Positions 36,810 to 46,005 of a DNA stretch of 63,618 nt are shown here, in pieces. The stretch covers positions 1 to 63,618 of the forward strand of contig NZ_JAQWXX010000080.1 in assembly GCF_029254265.1 (NCBI RefSeq), read 5' to 3'. Below the pieces are notes generated by a model. The model searched no databases, had not been told where the DNA came from, and was given only the letters and a program-made list of their open reading frames with translations. Numbering within the stretch: the stretch's first letter is position 1; every line of letters begins with the position of its first letter. Source of the DNA: Algoriphagus sp. (lineage in GTDB: Bacteria; Bacteroidota; Bacteroidia; Cytophagales; Cyclobacteriaceae). The position numbers and the translations under genes were made by a program.

Positions 36810-36812
36810 GAT

Positions 36813-37271
36813 TTAGGTGTTTTCTCTCAGGATATCCCAAGTATGGTCAGCAAGTAATTTGATTTCCGCAATAAATTCCGCCCAATCTTTTTTCCTTCCC
36901 CACTCTTCAGGAGCGATCATGCTTAAAAAATCTGTTCCATCTGACTTTTGATACAAAAAATAGGTGTGATTGATCAGCGGCTCAAAAGAAATAGATGCAC
37001 CATAAATACGTTCAGAAACCTCCACACGAGACTGGATTTTCTTGGCTTGATCAGCCAGTAATTGCATCTGCTGATAGATTTGGGACATCTGCATGTCAGT
37101 CTGACTATGCATCGCCGCCACTGCTCTACCTGTAATCTTCCCTTTGTCCTCAGGTTTGATAATCGCACTCCCCGAGTGATGCGCATAAGGCAACATACCT
37201 GGATTTTCAGTGGTTTTATCTTTCATTCGCTCCAAATCGAGCTTATCTACATCTATTTTTTTACCTGTCAT
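36813..37271 (-). CDS. DUF2452 domain protein
   Basis: This 152-aa protein matches DUF2452, a family of unknown function. PGMLPYAHHSGSAIIKPED (residues about 23-41) and the coiled MHSQTDMQMSQIYQQMQLLA segment are visible. FLYQKSDGTDFLSMIAPEEW near residue 110 is a second conserved stretch. No signal or membrane segment is seen. It is flanked by genes two or three bases away on both sides. Confidence 0.82.
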   Translation of the reverse strand: MTGKKIDVDKLDLERMKDKTTENPGMLPYAHHSGSAIIKPEDKGKITGRAVAAMHSQTDMQMSQIYQQMQLLADQAKKIQSRVEVSERIYGASISFEPLINHTYFLYQKSDGTDFLSMIAPEEWGRKKDWAEFIAEIKLLADHTWDILRENT

Positions 37272-37273
37272 GA

Positions 37274-37426
37274 TTATTTGTCGCCTTCTCCTGTGCTAAT
37301 TCTTTCCTTTAGATTCCCTTTGGATCCAGGAAATGTTGTCCTCTGGGAAATATCGTAGCCGATCCAACACATGATTAACATGAAAATCACAAAAAGGATA
37401 AGAAAAATCTTTTTATTTTTCTGCAT
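37274..37426 (-). CDS. Small single-pass membrane protein (50 aa)
   Basis: This 50-aa frame runs from ATG 37426 to TAA 37274. A basic N-terminus (MQKNKK) precedes one hydrophobic helix (IFLILFVIFMLIMCWIGYDI) and a polar tail ending GEGDK. It is placed two bases before the DUF2452 gene start, which makes it the first gene of that operon and supports it being real. Function unknown. Confidence 0.68.
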   Translation of the reverse strand: MQKNKKIFLILFVIFMLIMCWIGYDISQRTTFPGSKGNLKERISTGEGDK

Positions 37427-37592
37427 GAAGATTTTGGTTCAATTGTAACTTTTACAAAATTACGTATTCCGGGGAAAGGATTGGGTATTTTGATTCGATT
37501 ATGTATCTCCTAGGATAGAAAATGATACTTTTTGAAAAATGTTTTAATTTTATCCAAAAGCTACTCTCTATTTTTACCAAGTTTTAAGATTT

Positions 37593-37925
37593 ATGTATCA
37601 ACTCATCAGTGAGCAGTCTATTTATCAATACTTTGGAGACGACGATCCAGATTTAATTAAATCTATGATCCAGATTATTTTGACTTCAAATATTCACGAC
37701 CTTAAGGAACTTCCTCAATTCTATGAATCAAATGATTTTGTGACAATCAAAAAGCGAATCCATAAGGCTAAACCAAGCATGAGTTACATTGGAGCTCAAA
37801 GCACAAGGAAACTAATCGAAAGGATTGAAGAAAACGTGGAAGATTCATTAGCACTCAATGAACAACTTCAATCTAACCTATCCAAAATCGAAGAAGAACT
37901 TCACGACTTCCTCAAATCTGTTTAA
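37593..37925 (+). CDS. Hpt (histidine phosphotransfer) domain protein
   Basis: This 110-aa four-helix protein matches the Hpt family of phosphorelay carriers. The phosphorylatable His is near residue 57 in RIHKAKPSMSYIG, the classic HxxKxS arrangement. Such proteins pass phosphate between a hybrid sensor kinase and a response regulator. No kinase or regulator gene is adjacent, so the partners lie elsewhere. It precedes the S9 peptidase gene by 27 bases. Confidence 0.83.
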   Translation: MYQLISEQSIYQYFGDDDPDLIKSMIQIILTSNIHDLKELPQFYESNDFVTIKKRIHKAKPSMSYIGAQSTRKLIERIEENVEDSLALNEQLQSNLSKIEEELHDFLKSV

Positions 37926-37952
37926 CTAATTTCCAAATAACCCCTTTATTCC

Positions 37953-40325
37953 ATGCGGCAAAAACTACTATTTCTGCCAATTCTATTTCTGTGTTTCACA
38001 GCTGCTTTCTCTCAAACTCCCCTAAGCGTAGAATACATTATGCGGGATCCAGCTTGGATGGGAACTTTCCCTTCTGGAGCACGATGGGGTGAAGATTCAC
38101 AGCAGATTTACTTCGAATACAATCGTGACAAAGACCCATCAGATTCCCTTTACAAAATCGCAATTTCCAATTTAAATGTAATATCGAAAGTCCACTGGCC
38201 AGAAGAAAAAGCCCTTCGAAATACCTCAAGAAATTTCAATCAAGACAAAACACTCCGACTTATTAAAGAAGAGAATCAATTACTTCTTGAGGAGGTGAAA
38301 ACAGGCAAAACCCAAGTGATTTTAGATTGGTTTGATAATTTTTCTAATCCAACTTTTTTAGCAAATGAAAAAAAAGTAGCCTTTAACTTCTCCAACAACA
38401 TCTATGTAGTCGATATAGAAACTAAAGCAGTCCAGAAAGTCACGAATATCTCCAACAGCTCCGAACCTTCAAAAAAAGCTAGCTCGGATAATAAATCTGA
38501 AAACATGGGTTTTGTCAAGGAAGAAAACCTGGCTTTACTCCAAGTAATTTCCCAGCGTGAAAAAAAATCTGAAGAATCGAAAGCATATAGAGAATCTATT
38601 GCTGAAAAAGGGGAAGAAAAATTCATGTACTATACTTCTGGAAAAAATCCTTCAAGCCTTCAACTTTCACCTGATGGAAGATTTGCAACCTTTGCATATT
38701 ACAAGACTGAAAGCAACAAAGGCACCAAAGTCCCAGATTACGTGGCTGCATCAGGATACACCGAAGACTTAAATGCAAGACCTAAAGTTGGCACTAAGCC
38801 GACCACCTCAGAAATAGGGATTTATGATTTACAGAGAGATACAGTCTATTTTATCTCAACAACTGACCTTCCGGGAATTAAAGACTTACCTGATTATACC
38901 AAAGACTATCCAGATAAAACTTGGGAAGAGAAAGATAGGGAGGTCGCATTGGCAGGTCCATTTTTTTCTCCCGATGGCAGAAATGCCATTCTCCAAGTGA
39001 AATCCTATGACAATAAGGATAGATGGATTACAAGTATTGATATGGAGACTGGTGCCCTTAAAGTTCTTGATCGGCAACGTGATGAAGCTTGGATCGGTGG
39101 ACCGGGAATAGGTTGGACTTTTTCTCCTGGTACATTCGGATGGTTACCGGACAATCGTCACATCTACTTCCAATCCGAAGAGACCGGTTACTCCCACCTT
39201 TATTTATTGGATATCAATTCAGGCGAAAAAATGGCCCTGACTAGTGGTAATTATGAGGTTTTTGATCCATTTATTTCCAAGGATAAAAAGTATTGGTATT
39301 TGACCACTTCAGAAGTTGATCCTGGTGAAAGACATTTTTACAAGATGCCTTTAATGGGTGGAAAGATGGAAAAACTTACAAGCATGACTGGGAATAATGA
39401 GGTTAGTCTTTCTCCAGATGAGAAAAAACTTGCTATCCTCTACTCCTTCAGCAACCAACCAACTGAGCTTTTTATTCAGGATAATAAAGTAGGTTCAAAG
39501 GCAGTTCAACTTACTTACGGGCAAAGTGAAGAATTCAAATCATACAATTGGCGGGCACCGGAGATTATCCGTTTTGATGCCGAAGATGGAGCAAAAGTTC
39601 CTGCCAGGCTTTACGCTCCAGATCCAGAAAAGAAAAATGGTGCTGCGGTGATCTTTGTCCACGGTGCTGGTTATTTACAAAATGCTCATAAATGGTGGAG
39701 TAGCTACTTTAGAGAGTACATGTTTCACAACTTACTCACTGATCTGGGCTATACCGTTTTGGACATTGATTACCGTGCCTCGGCAGGATATGGAAGAGAC
39801 TGGCGAACTGGAATCTATCGACATATGGGAGGCAAAGATCTATCAGATCAAGTTGATGGAGCCAAGTACCTAGTCGATTCTCAAGGAGTAGATGCAGATC
39901 GAATCGGAATCTATGGCGGAAGTTACGGTGGATTTATCACGCTTATGGCCCTATTCAATGAGCCTGATGTATTTAAGTCTGGAGCTGCTCTGCGGTCTGT
40001 AACTGATTGGGCACATTACAATCATGGCTACACTGCTAATATTTTGAACACTCCTGAGGAAGATCCAATCGCCTACCGTCGCTCCTCCCCGATTTATTTT
40101 GCGGAAGGTCTTAAAGGAAATCTACTCATGGCGCATGGAATGGTCGATGTCAATGTACATTTTCAAGATGTAGTCCGGCTTTCTCAGCGATTAATTGAAC
40201 TTGAAAAAGACAATTGGGAGATGGCTATTTATCCCGTGGAAGATCATGGTTTCGTAGAACCTAGCTCTTGGACCGATGAATACAAGCGGATTCTGAAACT
40301 ATTCAACAGCACCCTACTCGATTAA
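37953..40325 (+). CDS. S9 family prolyl oligopeptidase / DPP-IV-like peptidase, exported
   Basis: This 790-aa serine peptidase removes dipeptides or cleaves after proline in exported peptides. A signal peptide (residues 1-20, ending AFSQ) is followed by a beta-propeller (about 30-520; PDGRFATFAYYK, SPDGRNAIL) and an alpha/beta hydrolase domain. The nucleophile is Ser657 in IGIYGGSYGGFITL. The catalytic Asp is in AHGMVDVNVHF and the His in VEDHGFVEP. It is followed after one base by gamma-glutamyltransferase, so an exported peptide-breakdown operon is likely. Confidence 0.92.
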   Translation: MRQKLLFLPILFLCFTAAFSQTPLSVEYIMRDPAWMGTFPSGARWGEDSQQIYFEYNRDKDPSDSLYKIAISNLNVISKVHWPEEKALRNTSRNFNQDKTLRLIKEENQLLLEEVKTGKTQVILDWFDNFSNPTFLANEKKVAFNFSNNIYVVDIETKAVQKVTNISNSSEPSKKASSDNKSENMGFVKEENLALLQVISQREKKSEESKAYRESIAEKGEEKFMYYTSGKNPSSLQLSPDGRFATFAYYKTESNKGTKVPDYVAASGYTEDLNARPKVGTKPTTSEIGIYDLQRDTVYFISTTDLPGIKDLPDYTKDYPDKTWEEKDREVALAGPFFSPDGRNAILQVKSYDNKDRWITSIDMETGALKVLDRQRDEAWIGGPGIGWTFSPGTFGWLPDNRHIYFQSEETGYSHLYLLDINSGEKMALTSGNYEVFDPFISKDKKYWYLTTSEVDPGERHFYKMPLMGGKMEKLTSMTGNNEVSLSPDEKKLAILYSFSNQPTELFIQDNKVGSKAVQLTYGQSEEFKSYNWRAPEIIRFDAEDGAKVPARLYAPDPEKKNGAAVIFVHGAGYLQNAHKWWSSYFREYMFHNLLTDLGYTVLDIDYRASAGYGRDWRTGIYRHMGGKDLSDQVDGAKYLVDSQGVDADRIGIYGGSYGGFITLMALFNEPDVFKSGAALRSVTDWAHYNHGYTANILNTPEEDPIAYRRSSPIYFAEGLKGNLLMAHGMVDVNVHFQDVVRLSQRLIELEKDNWEMAIYPVEDHGFVEPSSWTDEYKRILKLFNSTLLD

Positions 40326-40326
40326 A

Positions 40327-42042
40327 ATGAATCATAAAATCAGCAACTTTAAAATACTAAGCCTTACTGTAGCCTTGGTATTTTCTCTTTTCTCCTGCAC
40401 AAAAAAAGAAACTGAAACTTCCGGAAAACAAGGAGAAATTGCCGAAAAGGCAATGGTCGTTTCTGCTCGTGAAGAAGCATCCAAAATAGGCCTTGAGATA
40501 ATTCAGCGAGGAGGAAATGCTTTTGATGCAATGATGGCAACCGAAATGGCATTAGCTGTCACCTATCCTTTTGCAGGAAATCTAGGCGGAGGAGGATTTA
40601 TGGTCTATCGAATGGCAGACGGAACTGTAGGCTCAATTGATTATCGGGAAAAAGCTCCATCTGCTGCATATCGGGATATGTATCTGGATGAAAATGGCGA
40701 AATAATCCCTGAGTTGAGTACAAAGGGTGCAATGGCATCAGGTGTACCAGGAACAATTGCAGGGATCTTTGAAGCTCAATCAAAATTTGGAAAACTAACC
40801 CCAGCTGAAATCTTACAACCTGTCATAGATTTGGCAGAAAGAGGTTTTGTTGTATCCAGCAGGCAAGCTGAGCGATTAAGGCAACTTCAAGAAACCTTTA
40901 TTGAGGTAAATGGACCGGAAACTTTTTTTGGCCAAGAAATCAAAGGCGGAGACACCTTAAAAATTCCAGTATTGGCAGCTACCCTGAGAAGAATCGCCGC
41001 TAATGGCAGAGATGAATTTTACAAAGGGGAAACTGCAAAAATCCTTGCCGCCCACATGCAATCTAAAGGTGGAATCATCACTGAATCTGATTTGGCTGAT
41101 TATGAAGCAGTTTGGAGAGATCCGATTGTATTTCCTTACAAGGATCTGAAAATCATTTCAATGGCACCCCCAAGTAGTGGTGGTGTGACTATCGCACAGA
41201 TATTTGGTATGATTGAACCTTATTCGATCGGTCAATATCCTTTTCATAGTCCTGAGCATATTCAGTTACTAGTAGAAGCTGAGCGTAGAGCTTATGCGGA
41301 TCGCAATTTCTTTTTAGGAGATCCTGACTTCGTAGAAATTCCTATCGCTGAATTGACAGCGGGGGAATATCTAAAATCTCGTATGGAAAGTTTCAATTTG
41401 GAAAAAGCAACCAAATCTGAGGACATCGCAGCTGGAGAAATAGCTTTCGCAGAAAGTATGGAAACTACTCACTATTCGATAGTAGATGCTGATGGAAACG
41501 CAATTTCTGTCACCACTACGCTTAATGGTGCCTATGGCAGCAAACTTTTCGTGGATGAGCTAGGCTTCTTTATGAATAATGAGATGGATGACTTTAGTTC
41601 TAAAGCAGGTGTGCCAAACATGTTTGGTTTGATTGGAGCTGAGGCTAACAGCATTGCAGCTGGAAAACGTATGCTAAGCTCTATGACTCCGACCATCGTA
41701 GAAAGAGACGGCAAACTTTGGATGGTAGTGGGAACTCCTGGTGGATCGACCATTATAACTTCTGTTGTCCAGACAATTTTAAATGTCTATGAATTCAATA
41801 TGGGAATGCAAGAGGCTGTAGAAGCTCCTCGTTTTCATCATCAATGGCTTCCGGACTTGGTGAGCTTTGAGCCGAATTCCTTTGATTCGCTTTTGATCTC
41901 CAATTTAAAATCGAAGGGATACCAAATCATGGAAAATAATAACCCAATCATAGGAAAAGTGGATGCGATCCTAGTTTTACCAAGTGGCAAACTCGAAGGC
42001 GGAGCAGATCCAAGAGGTGATGACAAAGCGGTTGGATTTTGA
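40327..42042 (+). CDS. ggt: Gamma-glutamyltransferase, lipoprotein
   Basis: This 571-aa enzyme cleaves or transfers gamma-glutamyl groups, such as those of glutathione. The lipobox is LFSCTKK near residue 24, so it is anchored in the periplasm or outer membrane. The autoprocessing Thr380 in ETTHYSIVDADGN becomes the nucleophile of the small subunit. The large-subunit glycines (NLGGGGFMVYR) and KAPSAAYRDMY are typical. The oxyanion loop is SSMTPTIVERDG. It is one base after the S9 peptidase gene. A rho-independent terminator follows. Confidence 0.93.
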   Translation: MNHKISNFKILSLTVALVFSLFSCTKKETETSGKQGEIAEKAMVVSAREEASKIGLEIIQRGGNAFDAMMATEMALAVTYPFAGNLGGGGFMVYRMADGTVGSIDYREKAPSAAYRDMYLDENGEIIPELSTKGAMASGVPGTIAGIFEAQSKFGKLTPAEILQPVIDLAERGFVVSSRQAERLRQLQETFIEVNGPETFFGQEIKGGDTLKIPVLAATLRRIAANGRDEFYKGETAKILAAHMQSKGGIITESDLADYEAVWRDPIVFPYKDLKIISMAPPSSGGVTIAQIFGMIEPYSIGQYPFHSPEHIQLLVEAERRAYADRNFFLGDPDFVEIPIAELTAGEYLKSRMESFNLEKATKSEDIAAGEIAFAESMETTHYSIVDADGNAISVTTTLNGAYGSKLFVDELGFFMNNEMDDFSSKAGVPNMFGLIGAEANSIAAGKRMLSSMTPTIVERDGKLWMVVGTPGGSTIITSVVQTILNVYEFNMGMQEAVEAPRFHHQWLPDLVSFEPNSFDSLLISNLKSKGYQIMENNNPIIGKVDAILVLPSGKLEGGADPRGDDKAVGF

Positions 42043-42049
42043 TAATAAA

Positions 42050-42086
42050 AGAAAATCCGGGCAAATCAGTCCGGATTTTTCTTTTT
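42050..42086 (+). terminator. Rho-independent terminator of ggt
   Basis: Arms AAAATCCGG (42052-42060) and CCGGATTTT (42071-42079) with a ten-base loop, then T-rich sequence. Confidence 0.72.
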
Positions 42087-42302
42087 AATTATTATTCCCA
42101 ATTTAATTCCAGCCAACAATTGGATATGAATCCAAGAAGTCAATACTGATTAAACACCTCCTAAAAGGCAGTTATATCCAATTCATAAGTCTGAAATATG
42201 GCAGAAGGGATGTTTTGAAACCTGTATTATTTGTAAGCAGTAATCAATTTTTTTCAAAAGCTTACATGAAACTTTGAATTTAATTGATGCTTACTCGAAA
42301 AA
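42087..42302. other. Intergenic region with inverted repeat
   Basis: No gene is seen here. A perfect 10-base inverted repeat AATTGGATAT (42118-42127) and ATATCCAATT (42174-42183) is spaced by 46 bases. Its role is unknown: it may be a long-loop stem or a pair of binding sites. Confidence 0.3.
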
Positions 42303-42333
42303 AAACAAAAAAAAACCTGCCGAAGCAGGTTTT
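42303..42333 (-). terminator. Rho-independent terminator of the fasciclin gene
   Basis: Arms AAAACCTGC (42311-42319) and GCAGGTTTT (42324-42332), with a T-run on the minus strand. Confidence 0.78.
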
Positions 42334-42353
42334 CATTTTTTCACGAAGTGAAA

Positions 42354-42893
42354 TTAATTCGGTAAAAGTACAGCGTCAATTACGTGAACAACACCGTTAG
42401 TGCCTGCAAGATCTGCAGCTACAACTTTTGCTCCATTGATCATAACTACTCCATCTTTAATAGATACAGTTAGCGTCTGACCATTAAGCGTAGTTACTAC
42501 TTGTCCATCAGATAGATCTCCAGACATTACGTTACCAGCTACTACATGGTAAGTTAGAATGCCTGTCAATTGATCTTTGTTTTCAGGCTTTAATAGTGTA
42601 TCTACAGTTCCTTCAGGAAGTGCTGCAAAAGCAGCATTAGTAGGAGCAAAAACTGTAAATGGACCATCACCAGAAAGAGTTTCTACTAATCCTGCTGCCT
42701 GAACTGCTGCAACCAATGTAGTATGATCCGGAGAACCTACCGCGATATCAACAACAGTATTTGGAACTTCCTCTACTACTGTTTCTTCAACAACTACGGT
42801 CTCTGTTTCTTCAGTTGGTTTGCTTTCACAACTCATCACAAAACTAGTCGCTGCTGCAGCAAGTGCCAGTGATAATAATCTTAAATTTTTCAT
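42354..42893 (-). CDS. Fasciclin (FAS1) domain lipoprotein
   Basis: This 179-aa protein has a lipoprotein signal (SFVMSCESK, Cys near residue 22), a short acidic Glu/Val/Thr linker (about 28-45), and one FAS1 domain. The FAS1 core is [20 protein letters not shown] and [15 protein letters not shown], closing with [15 protein letters not shown]1 domains mediate cell-surface adhesion. It sits on the cell surface or in the periplasm, divergent from the malonate operon. Confidence 0.92.
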   Translation of the reverse strand: MKNLRLLSLALAAAATSFVMSCESKPTEETETVVVEETVVEEVPNTVVDIAVGSPDHTTLVAAVQAAGLVETLSGDGPFTVFAPTNAAFAALPEGTVDTLLKPENKDQLTGILTYHVVAGNVMSGDLSDGQVVTTLNGQTLTVSIKDGVVMINGAKVVAADLAGTNGVVHVIDAVLLPN

Positions 42894-43120
42894 TTTTTTG
42901 GTTTCTTTTTTTTGATGTGTCTATGTATAACAAACAGGAGGTGGATAAGTTTTTCATTTTTAAAAAATTTCTTTAAATGATTTAGCATTCAAGCAAGATC
43001 AATAAGTAAGGATTCAATTATTGAGATACTGCAATTCTATTTTACGTGCAACTTGCGATAAGTTAGGATACCTCGATTTCTTGAGTTTTTTTTGCAATAT
43101 AGGTCTGCAAAAAAAACTCA

Positions 43121-44599
43121 ATGCTTCAAATCTTTAAAAGTGCTTCTCTATTTCCAGATAAAATAGCCATAATTGATTCCAACGGTTCTTACACCTTTTC
43201 TCAACTTTTATCCAAGAGCCAAACAATAGCAAACCATCTATTGGCCGGCAAAAATGATTTGAATGCATCAAGAGTTGCGTTTATGGTTTCTCCCGGATTT
43301 GATTATGTCGCCACCCAATGGGCTATCTGGCAAGCTGGAGGTATTGCAGTTCCACTCTGTATTTCTTATCCATTCCCATCATTAAAGTATGTATTGGATG
43401 ATACGCAAGCTGAATACGTCATTGCAGGTACAGAATATTTGGAAGTCCTAGCTCCAATTCGCGATAGTGCTGAAATTCGGTTTTTTAAATTATCAGATTT
43501 CAATTCAATTGTTGAAGATTTTACGCATCCTAAAATAGATTCGAACCGTGGGGCGATGATTCTTTATACATCAGGTACGACTAGCCTACCAAAAGGAGTC
43601 TTGACTACACACGCTAATATTGAATCTCAAATCAGCACTTTGGTGGAAGCTTGGAAATGGAAAGAAACTGACCATACTCTATGCCTTCTCCCTTTACACC
43701 ATGTACACGGAATTATCAATGTGGTATCTTCGGCACTTTGGTCGGGAGCATGTGTGCAATTTTTAAATCCCTTTGATGCTGAGAAGGTTTTTGAGATTTT
43801 CGAGGAAGGAAAAGTAAATGTATTCATGGCCGTCCCTACGATTTACTTCAAATTAATGACAGCTTTTGAAGGCTTTCCCGAAGAGCGGAAAAAGAAAATC
43901 ACTGGGTTATTAAAGCAATTTAGGTTGATGATTTCTGGCTCTGCTGCGCTTCCTGTATCGGTGATGCGTCAGTGGGAGAAAATTTCAAATCACTACCTTT
44001 TGGAGCGGTATGGAATGACCGAGATCGGAATGGCAATCAGTAATCCATATGAAGGAGAACGAAGGGCTGGGTACATCGGACATGCCTTGCCTAAAGTTGA
44101 AGTCAGGTTGGTGGATGAGCATCAGGAAATAGTACTTCCAGGTCATCCCGGTGAAATTCAGGTGAAAGGGCCTTCGGTTTTCAAGGAATATTGGATGAAG
44201 CCTGAGGCAACGCAAAAGAGCTTCACAAAAGATGGATGGTTCAAAACAGGTGATATTGCAGTTTTAGAGGAAGGTTATTATCGGATTCTTGGAAGAGATT
44301 CAATAGACATCATCAAGTCAGGAGGTTATAAAATCTCTGCTTTGGAAATTGAGGAAGTCCTTCGTACTTATCCCTTAATAAGTGATTGCGGAGTCGTTGG
44401 AATCCCATCTGAAGAATGGGGGGAAATCGTCGTAGCCGCTTTGGTATGTGATCCTGAGTTAGATTCAAATCAATTAACTATCTGGCTCAAAGAACGAATG
44501 CCAGGCTATAAAATCCCAAGAAAAATAATTACCATTTCCGATTTGCCTCGAAACGCAATGGGAAAAGTGACCAAGAATGAACTGAAAAAACTCTTTTAA
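43121..44599 (+). CDS. Malonyl-CoA synthetase-like acyl-CoA ligase (MatB-type)
   Basis: This 492-aa AMP-forming ligase activates a carboxylate with ATP and CoA. The P-loop is ILYTSGTTSLPKGVL near residues 149-163. LCLLPLHHVHGIINVVSSAL near residue 195 is characteristic of the malonyl/methylmalonyl-CoA synthetases MatB and ACSF3. The adenylate motif YGMTEIGM and catalytic Lys in RNAMGKVTKNEL are present. The downstream MadL and MadM malonate carriers (one base apart each) strongly support malonate as substrate. No malonyl-CoA decarboxylase gene is in the window. Confidence 0.87.
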   Translation: MLQIFKSASLFPDKIAIIDSNGSYTFSQLLSKSQTIANHLLAGKNDLNASRVAFMVSPGFDYVATQWAIWQAGGIAVPLCISYPFPSLKYVLDDTQAEYVIAGTEYLEVLAPIRDSAEIRFFKLSDFNSIVEDFTHPKIDSNRGAMILYTSGTTSLPKGVLTTHANIESQISTLVEAWKWKETDHTLCLLPLHHVHGIINVVSSALWSGACVQFLNPFDAEKVFEIFEEGKVNVFMAVPTIYFKLMTAFEGFPEERKKKITGLLKQFRLMISGSAALPVSVMRQWEKISNHYLLERYGMTEIGMAISNPYEGERRAGYIGHALPKVEVRLVDEHQEIVLPGHPGEIQVKGPSVFKEYWMKPEATQKSFTKDGWFKTGDIAVLEEGYYRILGRDSIDIIKSGGYKISALEIEEVLRTYPLISDCGVVGIPSEEWGEIVVAALVCDPELDSNQLTIWLKERMPGYKIPRKIITISDLPRNAMGKVTKNELKKLF

Positions 44600-44600
44600 A

Positions 44601-44957
44601 ATGATATACGGAATAGCAATTCTAGCCTTCTCTTTTTTGGCTGGGCAATGGATGGGAACACTACTTGGCCATTGGATCGGAATTGATTCCAATGTAGGCG
44701 GAGTCGGTTTTGCCATGATTATTTTGATTCTGACCAAAGAAGGTTTTCACCGAAAAGGCTGGTTCAAGTCAGAAATGGAATATGGCGTGGATTTTTGGGG
44801 AAAACTCTACATACCTGTAGTAGTAGCCATGGCAGCAAGCCTTAATGTAAAAGCAGCAGTTACCAGTGGAAGCCTGGCAATAGCAGCTGGAGCTATCCCT
44901 GTTATCATCTGTTTTTTCGTATTCCCTTACCTCACGAAAGGCCTTAAAGCTTCCTGA
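44601..44957 (+). CDS. madL: Malonate transporter subunit MadL
   Basis: This 118-aa membrane protein matches MadL, the small subunit of the sodium:malonate symporter. IYGIAILAFSFLAGQWMGTL at the N-terminus and SNVGGVGFAMIILIL (near residue 31) are typical. It has three to four helices. It is one base after the MatB-type gene and one base before madM, so translation is coupled. Confidence 0.88.
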   Translation: MIYGIAILAFSFLAGQWMGTLLGHWIGIDSNVGGVGFAMIILILTKEGFHRKGWFKSEMEYGVDFWGKLYIPVVVAMAASLNVKAAVTSGSLAIAAGAIPVIICFFVFPYLTKGLKAS

Positions 44958-44958
44958 C

Positions 44959-45717
44959 ATGTCCGAATTAATTCAGGTAATTGATTCGTATGGATTGATT
45001 GTAGCTTTTCTGGTAGTTGGGGTTATTATGTTTTTCTCTGAAATCATTTCAAGGAAAATCTTCCGCTCAAAAATTCCAGGTTCGGCCATTTCCATCTTCC
45101 TAGGCTTAGTTTTAGGCTATATCGGTGGGGTCTTTGGAGATGGCGAAAAAGGCCTTTCGGACATCCCAATTTTCAAAGGAGTAGGTTTCATGGGCGGCGG
45201 AATGTTCCGAGATTTCACCATTGTAGCTACGGCCATCAGTGCAAGTTTCCTTCTAATAAAAAAATCAGGTTTGGCAGGAATGATCTCTCTTTTCTTAGGT
45301 CTAATTATCTTTTTCACGGTTGGTGTGGCTTTAGGTTGGGCTTGGGGCTTTAGAGATGCTGTAACGCTTACCACAATAGGCGCCGGTGCCTGTACTTATA
45401 TTATTGGCCCAGTGACAGGAGCTGCTATTGGAGCTAGTTCAGATATTATTGCATTGAGTATAGGAATCGGAGTTGTGAAGACGATTACCGTCACCATCCT
45501 CACTCCTATTTTAGCGAAGCGAATTGGATTAGATTCTGAAGGTGCAGCTATGAGCTATGGTGGATTGATGGGGACAACCAGCGGGGTAGCTGCAGGATTG
45601 GCTGCTACAGATCCTAAACTTGTCCCTTATGGCGCCGTAACGGCAACTTTCTATTCCGGTCTTGGCTGCCTGATTTGCCCTTCGGTGTTTTACTTGATAT
45701 TAAATTACTTTTTATAA
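44959..45717 (+). CDS. madM: Malonate transporter subunit MadM
   Basis: This 252-aa membrane protein matches MadM, the large subunit of the sodium:malonate symporter. Family stretches are SRKIFRSKIPGSAISIFLGL, GVGFMGGGMFRDFTIVATA, IGPVTGAAIGASSDIIALS and GGLMGTTSGVAAGLAATDPK. It has about eight helices and shares its operon with MadL and the MatB-type ligase. Together they would import malonate and convert it to malonyl-CoA for fatty acid synthesis. Confidence 0.9.
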   Translation: MSELIQVIDSYGLIVAFLVVGVIMFFSEIISRKIFRSKIPGSAISIFLGLVLGYIGGVFGDGEKGLSDIPIFKGVGFMGGGMFRDFTIVATAISASFLLIKKSGLAGMISLFLGLIIFFTVGVALGWAWGFRDAVTLTTIGAGACTYIIGPVTGAAIGASSDIIALSIGIGVVKTITVTILTPILAKRIGLDSEGAAMSYGGLMGTTSGVAAGLAATDPKLVPYGAVTATFYSGLGCLICPSVFYLILNYFL

Positions 45718-46005
45718 ATTTTCCCAAAACCCAGATTGTCTCTATTAAGCCAATTTTTTATGTACCTCCGCTTATCCGTCAATAAAGGTCTTAAAGCAGC
45801 AAATAATAAGTTAAACGCTAGATTTTAGGCCGCTTTCGTCACCTATCATCAGTCTTCCATCTGGAAAAACAAAGAAAATAAACCTGCTGGCATCATTGCG
45901 GATAATCATATTTTTTATTGAATCTAATCCATTCATCAAGCAAACATTGCCTTTTGGTGGAAAATGCCTGATCTTAAAGCGCTTTTAACCTTAAAACCCA
46001 AAATC
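45718..46005. other. Intergenic region before second Gfo/Idh gene
   Basis: About 290 bases without a convincing gene. A 32-codon minus-strand frame (45811-45909, MIIRNDASRFIFFVF...) is present but has no support. No terminator is seen after madM. The frame of the next gene opens at 45964, but its Tat signal begins at 46006. Confidence 0.35.

Noticed and set aside
45811..45909. 32-codon minus-strand ORF between madM and the second Gfo/Idh gene
   Set aside because: Short, with no neighbouring signal, terminator or recognisable motif; chance ORFs of this length are common in AT-rich DNA.
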